NCBI GenBank assembly: GCA_022495995.1
Contig: JAFEMH010001305.1
Location: 186,001-250,000 of the forward strand
Length of the DNA stretch: 64,000 nt
Direction of reading: 5' to 3'
Origin: Adenophora triphylla var. japonica
Lineage: Eukaryota > Streptophyta > Magnoliopsida > Asterales > Campanulaceae
A model generated the notes under the pieces. It ran no database searches. It was given only the letters and a program-made list of their open reading frames with translations, and was not told where the DNA came from. Shown piece after piece: positions 36,463-45,872 of this stretch (its first letter is position 1; each line of letters begins with the position of its first letter). The position numbers and the translations under genes were made by a program.

Positions 36463-37060
36463 AACACCGAGTCAAAAAAAAAAAAAAAAAAAGAAGAAAC
36501 AAAAAAAAAGGAAAAAAAAGGGAGTGCTAAAAGAGTAATACCCAACTAGGTTGAAAACCCGAAAAGGGCGGCCTAGGTAAAAAACAGGGTTGCACCAAAA
36601 AAAAACAAAAAACATATAAAAAAAAAGTGTCAGAAGAGTAATACCCAACTAGGTTGAAAACCCGAAAAGGGTGGCCTAGGTAAAAAACAGGGTTGCACAA
36701 AAAAAAACAAAAAAAAAAAAAAAAAAAAACAAAAACAAAAAAAAAACAAAAAAAAAAAAAAAAACAGGTCGAACTACGGAGACCTGAGCCCTTTAGTCCG
36801 ATGGGAACGTAGGCAGCCGGAAACGGTTCGGTCTAAAACACAAATAAAAGTCATACTTTGACATCAATACACTGATCAGACCATGAAAGCGTCTCGAAAA
36901 ACTCTAAAACAATTCACATATTCATTACAGTTAAAAGCTTTTTGATGAGTCTAAGCCCGGTTCACTCCTACGAATTACAACCTGCTAAAAGAAACTAAGA
37001 TACATAAATCAAACTAATGTGTCTGCTACGGCAAAAAAGGGATACTCGGAAAACTCGAGG
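36463..37060 (+). repeat. post-integrase A-rich region with duplicated block and hairpin motif
   Basis: A block of about 75 bases (AGAGTAATACCCAACTAGG ... AACAGGGTTGCAC) occurs twice (36529-36596, 36633-36699), separated by A runs. One copy of the shared hairpin motif follows at 36771-36825. No gene. Confidence 0.8.
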
Positions 37061-38630
37061 TCACTCTAAGCCACTCGTACTACCATCTCCCCTCTTCTTC
37101 CCCCTTCGGGTCTTCTTCCTCTGAACAGGAAAAATGACGGTCTTCCTCCTACCAAGCTCTGGTATAGGAACAGGATCTATCAAACCAGCCTCTGTCAGGG
37201 CCTTAGTGGCCCTAGCATCATCCCTCATCTCCTGTAGCCGAGCTGGTAGCATAGGAGTCCTCCTCTCCTGCCTCTTGACATAAGCCTCATAGTCGGTCAC
37301 AACATCTCCGCTCCCCGTCGCAGGGTTGGCCCTCGCCTCGGCCCTCCTCCTCTCCGAAACCTGTCGGGTCCTCTGCACTCCACAATGGCCTCACGCCGTC
37401 TCAAAATAGCCATCTGAGTCTCTCCCAAATGCCTCTCGTACCAATCGAGGTACCAAGTGGTCAAGAACACAGTCTCGGACGCTCGAGGATAACCCGAGGA
37501 GGAAAGACGTCATACCTCCATACTCGGGAAAGAAAGGAAAACACCGAAGGATCATCCATAGAAGCAGAAGCCACCACCCTGGTGGCTATATCATCAAAGT
37601 CCTCCAAAGGAACCTGCTCCAAGCCGAACTGTCTCAGAACCAAAGCCGGAATGTAGAAGCTGGACTGAGAAAGCCCCGGAAGCATAACCACGGGAGATCC
37701 GTCCTGAAGCACTCTCCGAGTCTCCACCCGCCAATGAGGCACCGACCATCTGATATCTTCAGTCCGGCGACCAGCCATCCATCGCTCCCATGAGCCCTGA
37801 TCATCAAAATCCACCAAAACCCCTCTCCTGGCGAATGTCCAAGGCTTGATCATGTCAGAAGTCTCCCGAAGAACCCCCAGGCGTTCCATCAGCCATAGAG
37901 TCAAGAGAAACGGGCTGCCCCCGTGCATATACCGTCTCGCGGTAGCCAGCCTATCGAGAGCATGAAAAGTCTCCCCCAGGATCAAAGGTACAATATCTCT
38001 GCCCAAGCGACAATGAACAACGATATCCAGCAGAGACCGATGACAGATCCCAAAAGAATAAACCATGAACAAGGTACCAAACATGCAAAGTGCAAAGGCA
38101 TCCCAATAGGCATCATCAACCAAGCCTAAGCTCCTAAATCTATCAGGAAGACCGGAAATATCAAAGTGATCGGGACTACGGATCATACCTTGTGCTTCCT
38201 CCGGGGAAAGGTGAAGGAGGTTGCACAACCTATCAACGAAAGAGGCCCCTCCGAGCAAAGGAACCGCAATCTCTTCCACCTCCGGGCCACCAAGCAAAGC
38301 CCGAAATTCTTCGACGGTCGGGACCACTTCATTGTAGGAAAGGCAAAAGACGTGCCTTCTAATATCCCAAAATGAGTAAGAAGCTCTCAAGAGGCCATAG
38401 TCCGGAACCAATTCTTTGAGGAACCATAAGCACTTCACCTTGTACCTCTCTTCGAAAAATGACCTCCTCTCTTGCATAATCTCTCTACACCACTCCTTGA
38501 ACTTTTCAAAGAACAACATTTGCTTTTCTTTGGACAATTTTAGAGAAAATTTGGACATTTCCATGGTTTTTTGCTTCTCTCCCGAAAATTCCAGTGATTT
38601 TGAACTGGAGAAGACGAAGTTTTCAAGCAT
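37061..38630 (-). pseudogene. antisense ORF 2 of element D, PMD/DUF7745-like
   Basis: An open frame of 389 residues starts at the ATG at 38630, against the direction of pol. It has KVKCLWFLKELVPDYGLL, FWDIRRHVFCLSYNEVVPT and VEEFRALLGGPEVEEI. That layout resembles a family of plant retrotransposon-associated proteins near the plant mobile domain (assignment from memory, moderate). The frame is lost near 37465 and again near 37378, then ends with a basic tail (VQRKKTRRGKKR) at 37061. Function unknown. A TCCGCGCGGA palindrome lies 61 bases upstream of the ATG. Confidence 0.6.
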
Positions 38631-39014
38631 TTATGGACCAGACCAGATCCAACCACCAAAATAAATGAACTCTGTCAGATTTCAAGTCCATCCGCGCGGA
38701 CAGAATTGTCACCCAGAAAAAAATCTGCAGCAGTTCAAACTGCTGCACCACGGAGGAAATATTTTCATCCCAACTGCTCAAAACCTGAGCAAAACCTGCC
38801 CAAACAGTTCATATACCCAATACTCACACCCTTACCAAAAAAACCATGGCTCATGTAACATTGCATTCATACTGCATTGCATTCATAAAAAAAATAATAA
38901 TCCTAAATTATTACATTCCAAAAAAAAAAAGAAAAAGAAAGTGTACATAAAAAAATAAACTTTACAATCCCAGAATCAATCTCAAAAAAAAAAAAAACAA
39001 TCTCGAAAGCATCG

Positions 39015-42000
39015 TCAGTCAGAATCCTCGGTGGCTGGTGCTTTCCCCCGATCCCTCTTGCGGCTCGGACCCGCCTCCTCAGCAAACGCGAATGTCTCGG
39101 GCTCAGAATCATCGTCCTCGTCTCCGGAAGAAGGCTCGTCAGGACCAACCGGCACGCTCTGATACGGTAAACCAAGATCCGCAAAGAAGTCATACCCGAA
39201 GGAGAAGGCGTAGGACTCCTGGACGTGTGAAGAAGACCCACCGTGATGCCAGACATGCCCCTGCCCGTACGGATCCCCGAGAATGACGTGGTCCGAAGGC
39301 AGCACCCTGCTGGGATCTATGAGAGGAAAAAGAGGAGTCTCGGAAGAACGCTCAGAAGGCTCAGGGGAAGTCTCCCGCTCGACAGGCGCAGGCTGTGCTC
39401 GCCTCGCTCTAGCACGAGGGGCTCCACAAGTGATCATCCTCCTAATGAACCTCTTGGCCCCAATCACCTGCCTCGTCAGCTTCTCCACGACCGCAGCCGG
39501 AAACTGCGCAAAAAAAGAGCGTCAGAAATAATGACAGAAAAGAAAAGAAAAGGCAAAAATAAAAGAGAGAAGGAAAAGCCATACCTTCATACCCGGACGA
39601 GTCCGGAAAGCTCGTGGAACCCGATCAGGGACAGGGATCTGTACTCTCAACCTGACCCCGTCCTGGACATACGAAAAGTCCGATCGAGGGTACCGCGCGA
39701 CTCCCAACCCCTCTCTCTCAAGAACCTGAGGCGGCTTCAACCTCCACAAGAGAAAATGCGAGTAGTCCTCGGCCGCAATGAATGTCGAGAAGTGCCGACC
39801 ACCTCGGTAATCATCCCAGGTCTCCGAGTTCTCACTCGGATGCATCATGTCAGCAGGAGGCTCCACCGGAGCCATCAGAGGCAAATTCACGCCATGCTGG
39901 TGCGTCACTCTCTCTCCAAGATAATACATGTCGCAGGTCAAGCCTCTCAAAATGCTCCACGCCAAAACGGTCCCAGGGGTAGAAAATCATCTCCTCATAT
40001 GTCTCAGCTCTCACCAAAGGCAGACAATCCGGATACTTGACGGTCGTGCGCCCCCTAGAACCCTTCTTCTCCCGGGCATACTTGGACCAAGAACGCATGG
40101 CCGGATATGCCCCGACGTACTCTGCCGGCTGCCGCCACATCGTGACATGAAAGAACTCTAGAGCCCATACCTGCGAAGGGTAAAAATCAAATCAATTAAG
40201 TGCGAAAAGGAATGCGTGCTTAAAGAAAAGAGGGAAAGCAAAAAGAAAGCTTATACCTCCAGAGGAAACTCGAAGCAGTAGAAGGAACTCACAGCCTACC
40301 GACTGTATCTATCCAGAGCAAAGTAAAGCTCTGCCAGCCCGGCCTCCCCTCAGGAAATCTCTCCGGCTCTCTCCACGTCCTCCAGGGACCTAAGCAAGGC
40401 AAAAACAGCCGTCCCCTCGGCATGTCCAAACAGTGTGCTCGAAAAGGCAAACCATAAAAAGGCCCTAGCAATCTGCGCAGCGCCTATCCTCTCATCCCCG
40501 TCCTCGTAGCTCCGAATACACTCCACAATCTTTCCCTCGACCACAGCATACTCCATCCCCATCCCCTTTTTGGGAATAGGGGAAAATCCCAGAAGGGCCT
40601 GCAGGTCCAAGTCGCTGTAACCATCCCGCCACTCAATGCTGCGTCCATTAAAGGACAGACCCGTGATCGCAGCATAGTCGGAAGGCGTAACCGTAGCCTC
40701 GCCCCAGAAGAAATGAAAAGTGTGGGTCACGTCCCACCAATGCTGGGCCAAAGCGAAGAACAGACCCTTATTCTTAGGGAACTTAACCAACCCCCTCAAG
40801 CTCTCAATGAACTCATACAATCCTGTCTCGATGACGATCTGTCTCGGACTCATCATCGCCCCCCTACCCAAAATCGGAAGCCGCTCCCACAAGTAGATCA
40901 CAGACTCCACCGACCCCCGAGTCTTCATCTTGCTCAGCTGCTTCGACACGAAGCCATCTCCGCCCTGCGATTTCAAAAAAAGAGAAAGATGTCAAAAGAA
41001 AAAAAAAGAGAGTCTGCATTTGCACAAAAAAAAAAAGAAAGGAAAGCATACACATGCATCATGCAACACAAAGTTCTGAAGAAAATTCGGCAGCATAACG
41101 GCATGCAATGAACCTAGCCCCATTTTTCTCACACAAAAGAAGACAGTTTTCGGCAAATCCCAATCAACATTCATTCATACATGAAGAAAAAAAAATTCAT
41201 ACAAGGAGTCAACGGAAGTAAAAACTCCGTCCCATTTTCATAAAATAACATGCATACATTCATTCAACGGAAGCAAAAATCCGTCCCACTTTTCAAAAAA
41301 AAAACCTATTCATATCATTCACCATTCATTGCAAAAAAAAAAAAAATCCTATGCATACATGCATATCATTCATCATCTCATATTTCAAAATGGCAAAATG
41401 CCCATTCTTTTCAAACAAAATGCATCTACTCATGCAAATTCCAATTCCAATTCCAAAAAAAAAAAAAACACAATTTTCGAATTTTCATTCATAATTTTCG
41501 AAAAAAAATAAATGGCAAAAATGCCAATTCCTTCCCCAAGAAAAATGCACATTTTGAGTTACCCATATACTCATTGCAACATGCACAACATCAAAATCCA
41601 ATTTCAGTGTCAAGAACACAATTTTCGAAATTCAAGTCACAATTTTCGAATTTTTCACTACAATTTTCGGATATTAAAAAAATTGGCGAAAATGCCAGAT
41701 CTTTTTCCAAACAAAATGCATATTTGGGTCACCCATATATTCATTACAACATGCAAAGCATCAAAATCAAAATCCAAGGCCATGAGCATTGCAATTTTCG
41801 GATTTTTCAAAAAAAAAAAAAAATCAAAAATCACAAAAATTATTTTTAAATGAAAAATCAACAAAGAGAATGGAGATATTCGAAGTATACCGTTCGGAGA
41901 CTCGGATCAGAAGCCCAATGTTGCCAAGCATCGGGGTAATGCTCCTCCGCAATCGATTGCGAAAGTGTGTAATGCCTCCTCATTCGAACGAGTTCTAATC

Positions 42001-42058
42001 GCCTCTCCACGACCGGGCCGCGTCCTTGACCTTGGATAGCAACTCCCTCGTGTTCCAT
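39015..42058 (-). pseudogene. antisense spliced plant-mobile-domain gene of element D
   Basis: My model has four exons, all phase 0 with GT/AG borders: 42058-41891 (56 codons), 40964-40257 (236 codons), 40170-39585, 39503-39015. Exon 2 carries the plant mobile domain core (HWWDVTHTFHFFWGEATVT, DYAAITGLSFNG). Exon 3 continues it (VWALEFFHVTMWRQPAEYVG). Exon 4 is an acidic, Ser-rich tail with PSRKRDRGKAPA. Damage: two in-frame stops near the end of exon 2 (TGA after GEIS, TAG after DRYSR) and one extra base in exon 3 near 39960. Intact length would be about 650 residues. PMD genes occur both in host genomes and in transposons; the role here is unknown. Confidence 0.78.
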
Positions 42059-42216
42059 TGCTTGAAAAATTGAAGAAATCGGAAGAATTTTGAAGCTTTT
42101 TGGCCAAAAATGGCGAAATTTCTCCTTCTCTCTCGTAAATGCTGCTGAAACTGAAAAGTGGGCGGTGGGAAGAAGAAGGAAGGCTTTGACCTTTTAAAAC
42201 CCCTCTGGACTTCACT

Positions 42217-42234
42217 CCTATCCGCGCGGATAGG
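42217..42234. promoter_or_regulatory. 18-bp perfect palindrome upstream of antisense PMD gene
   Basis: CCTATCCGCGCGGATAGG, 159 bases upstream of the ATG at 42058. A TTTTAAAA box follows in antisense direction (42191-42198). Its centre is shared with LTR palindromes at 7659 and 27261 and with 38691. Confidence 0.6.
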
Positions 42235-42342
42235 TTTGAAGGGTCAAAAAGACCCTTTTGCCCTTTAAAAATCCAGAACTCTGCAATTTGATCCTAGACT
42301 TAACGGAGGATAACCAAAGTTAACCCCCTTTCAAAAAAATCA

Positions 42343-42925
42343 TCAACGGCAGTCAAACGTAAGTCCGATTTCTCCGAGAAAGATAACGGATTCCCGTTTC
42401 TTTCATCAAAATCATCAACGGCAGTCAAACGTAAGTCCGATTTCTCCAAGAAAGATAACGGAATCCCGTTTCTTTCATCAAAATCATCAACGGCAGTCAA
42501 ACGTAAGTCCGATTTCTCCGAGAAAGCTAACGGAATCCCGTTTCTTTCATCATTATCATCAACGGCAGTCAAACGTAAGTCCGATTTCTCCGAGAAAGCT
42601 AACGGAATCCCGTTTCTTTCATCAAAATCATCAACGGCAGTCAAACGTAAGTCCGATTTCTCCGAGAAAGCTAACGGAATCCCGTTTCTTTCATTAAAAT
42701 CATCAACGGCAGTCAAACGTAAGTCCGATTTCTCCGAGAAAGCTAACGGAATCCCGTTTCTTTCATCAAAATCATTAACGGCAGTCAAACGTAAGTCCGA
42801 TTTCTCCGAGAAAGATAACAGAATCCTGTTTCTTTCATCAAAATCATCAAACGACAGTCAAACGTAAGTCCGATTTCTCCGAGAAAGATAACGGAGTCCC
42901 GTTTCTTTCATCAAAATCATCAAAC
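42343..42925. repeat. 72-nt tandem array of element D
   Basis: About eight copies of a 72-nt unit (ACGGCAGTCAAACGTAAGTC ... CCCGTTTCTTTCATC). Unit length is divisible by 3, which keeps a repetitive minus-strand frame of 162 codons open; I read that as an artefact. No match in element A's arrays. Confidence 0.93.
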
Positions 42926-43029
42926 GTAAGTAAAACGTAAGACCGATTTCCCCGACGAATACGTCTGAATTTCCCCAGCAAAGTTAACGGAATCCCGTTT
43001 TCCCCAACAAAAGCCAAAGGAACCCCTCG

Positions 43030-43932
43030 ATTCCATCCCCATCAGCATTTCGAACTACGTAAGGGCTTGATTCCTCCTAAGGATACGTAGGTAGCCTATC
43101 ATTAGGTCCAGCCACCCGACCAAAATGGTCACCCTCTCCTTCTGCAGCAGACGAAGTCCACCGAAGGACCATTCATCCCAAACCATTAAGGGAAAACATT
43201 TCGAATCAAGGTCCGAGGCACCTAAAAAGCCATCATCATCAAGGTTCGAGGCACCTAAAACGCCATCATCATCCAGGTTCGAGGCACCTAAAACGCCATC
43301 TTCAAGGGCCGAGGCACCTAAAACGCCCTCATCACCAGGTTGACGCCTCAAAATGGTCATTCCAGGGTCAAAGACCCGAACTACAACTGGCTTGATTCCT
43401 TTTAAGGATACGTAGGTAGCCTATCATTAGGTTCAGCCATCAGACCAAAATGGTCATCTCTTATCCCCAGCAGAGTTTCTCACAGCAATCGACTGCAGAA
43501 CTCGCTCATCAAGGTTCGAGGCACCTAAAACGCCATCATCTCCAGGGTCAAAGACCCGAACTACGACTGGCTTGATTCCTCTTAAGGATACCTAGGTAGC
43601 CTATCATTAGGTTTAGCCATCAGACCGAAAATGGTCATCTCTTATCCCCAGCAGAGCGGATATACAATTTCAGACCAAAATGGTCATCTCTTATCCCCAG
43701 CAGAGTTTCTCTCAGCAATCGACTGCAGAACTCGCTCACCAGGTTGACGTCTTAAAATAGTCATTCCAGAGTCAAAGACCCGAACTACGGTCGGCTTGAT
43801 TCCCATTCGGGATACGTAGGTAGCCTACCGCTAGGTTCAGCCACCCGATCACTTGATCATCCTGTCAAATATGGAGCCTTACTCTTATCGACGACCCCGC
43901 TTCCTTCGAAAGCGCCGTCGCCGAGGGGCTAC
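43030..43932 (+). other. 3' untranslated region and polypurine tract of element D
   Basis: Four copies of the hairpin motif (43051, 43377, 43557, 43781), 4-5 copies of the 30-nt GAGGCACCTAAAACGCC unit (43214-43335, 43506-43540), and a duplicated CTCTTATCCCCAGCAGAG block (43457, 43636, 43688). The last 70 bases equal those of element A and end GAGGGGCTAC at the LTR. Confidence 0.8.
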
Positions 43933-45847
43933 TGTAAGTGCTCCAATTTGAGTTGTTAGAATTTTCGTTAGAAAATTAACGAAAGTTTTAACATTTCTAA
44001 CATTTTTAACAATTCCTAACATTTCTAACAAAGTGGGGGTAGATTAGGGATTGCCATTTTAAGATAAACCATGGAAAAGAATCAAAAAAGCAAAAGAAAT
44101 GGTCAAAAACCCGAAATAGAAGTGGCTGGGACATTTTCTGGCTGTATAATTTGAATTTTATTCTTCCTGTCCAAAGCCTGGAGCAGCATTTAATGAACAG
44201 TGCACGCCTTCAAGACCATCCACGCGGACAAGAATGTAAATTTCCAGGCCTATAAATTGAACCCCTCAGCTTCACTTTCAAAGGAGGAACAACACATTTC
44301 ACAACTGCAGCTTGGCGAAAATAGGGAGAAAATAGTGAGAATTCACTAGAATTGTCACTCTTTTCTTGATTATTTTCCCAAATCACCTCACTCACTCAAA
44401 ACACTTTCAAATCACTCTCATACATACTCTCATACATACACTAACTCAAGCTCAAATCACCCTTTTAGGAGGAGGATTAGAGAGAAAACATAGAGGACTT
44501 CATTGTTATATACTTGTTTTCTCTTTGACCAACTCTAGTCACCAACCCTAAACACTTTCAAACCCTAAACACATTCAAACCCTAAACACATTCAAGCCTT
44601 TGAATCCATTCAACACAAACTCAAAAGAAGATAGGTATAACCTCCCTCTTCTTACCCTAAATCTCTCATCCATGCATGCATTTTCAAACTCCAAAATGTA
44701 GTTTGTTCATCTTCTTGCCCTAGATCCAAGAAGATCACCATGGAAGTTCATCTCCATGGTTGATCTTCTACAAGGATCAACATTCTCTTCAAAGTGTTCT
44801 TACTTACTTGCAAATGCATTTTCAAAACCCTAAAAACCATTTTCATACATCAAATCTTCATTTTCAAGGATAAAATCCCCCTTCCCAAGCAAATGAAATG
44901 CTTAAGTCCTAATGTACCCTAAGGATGGCTTGATATAGTTGATTCACCACTAAAATGTCAAGTGATCACTAATCAAAGCCTAAGGAAATGGGGACAAGCA
45001 TGGATGCCAAACCCCCTTTAAAATCATGTTTTTCTTCCTAAGAAAGTTGCTGTCCAGTAGCAATTTTCTAAGACCTCTGTCCATGGTCTAATTTTTTGGA
45101 CACAGATAAACTTAGAATTTGGCGTTGACTACAAAACACTTTTTTTAGCCAACATCCATAGCTTTCCAGAAATATCTTTACTTTATTTTTTACGTGAGTA
45201 AAAGTCCCTTTTTCAAATTTTCTTTTAAAGGTCAGTTCCTCAGTCTCTGGAAATCCAGATTTCATATCTGAGATTTCCAGAAGGTTTTGGTCCACCAAAT
45301 CAACTCCAAATGGGAAAGTTCTTTTACATAAATCTTATTTAAGGTGTCTGGAACAACTTTCATTCTCTGAGTTTCCTCAGATTCTGGAGTTTTGAAGCCC
45401 TTAAGTCCATTTCAAAATAAAGTGTCCACTTCCTTTTTCATTCTGGCAGAAATGTGTTTCAACTCCAAAAAATCTTTTGAGCCCCAAAACTCAACCCAAA
45501 AATCATACCAAAAATCATGGGATTTTTTCAAAGTCTAATAAACAGTTCCCAATTTTTATTTTTCAGATTCAACTTATTTTGGCCAAAGTAACACACACAC
45601 AAACACACACACAAATGGTTTTTAAGCTTGGAAGACTCGTTTTACGAGGCATTCCGGGTGAACACTAACGTTCTTCCCGGCGTGTAACGTGACCTCCGAA
45701 CCCAAATCTCTGATCTCGGGCATTTTTCAAAGTTTTGGCCCTCAAAATAAAAATGGCGTGGCGACTCTGTGTTTTTTCCGTTTGATTTTCAAAAGAAAAG
45801 AAAAAGAACACAAAATCTTTCGGGAAAATTGGACCAACATCGTTACA
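43933..45847 (+). repeat. 3' LTR of element D
   Basis: TGTAAGTGCTCC ... CATCGTTACA, followed by GAAAG (45848-45852). The promoter palindrome is mutated here (ATCCACGCGG near 44219). TATAAAT at 44251-44257. Confidence 0.93.
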
Positions 45848-45872
45848 GAAAGGCGTAGTTGGTCAAAAGACA

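Larger units (their letters stand above)
26976..45847 (+). mobile_element. Tat-type Ty3/gypsy element D, complete ends, 18.9 kb
   Basis: Two LTRs of 1917 and 1915 bp flanked by the 5-bp duplication GAAAG (26971-26975, 45848-45852). Order: LTR, primer site, gag N-terminal part, protease relic, RT, RNase H, second RNase H, integrase, hairpin motif, two antisense genes, tandem arrays, polypurine tract, LTR. The size is large, as in Ogre-like Tat elements. LTRs differ by roughly 2 percent by eye, yet the coding region has many frameshifts and the gag core seems missing. It probably moved as a defective copy. Confidence 0.93.

Noticed and set aside
36463..36780. Poly-A tails marking processed pseudogenes or LINE insertions
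   Set aside because: The A runs are interspersed with duplicated element-specific blocks directly after integrase, and no target duplications flank them.
42300..42788. Minus-strand 162-codon repetitive protein
   Set aside because: The 72-nt unit is divisible by 3 and has no stop in this frame. There is no promoter, and the variants are not biased to silent positions as far as I can see.
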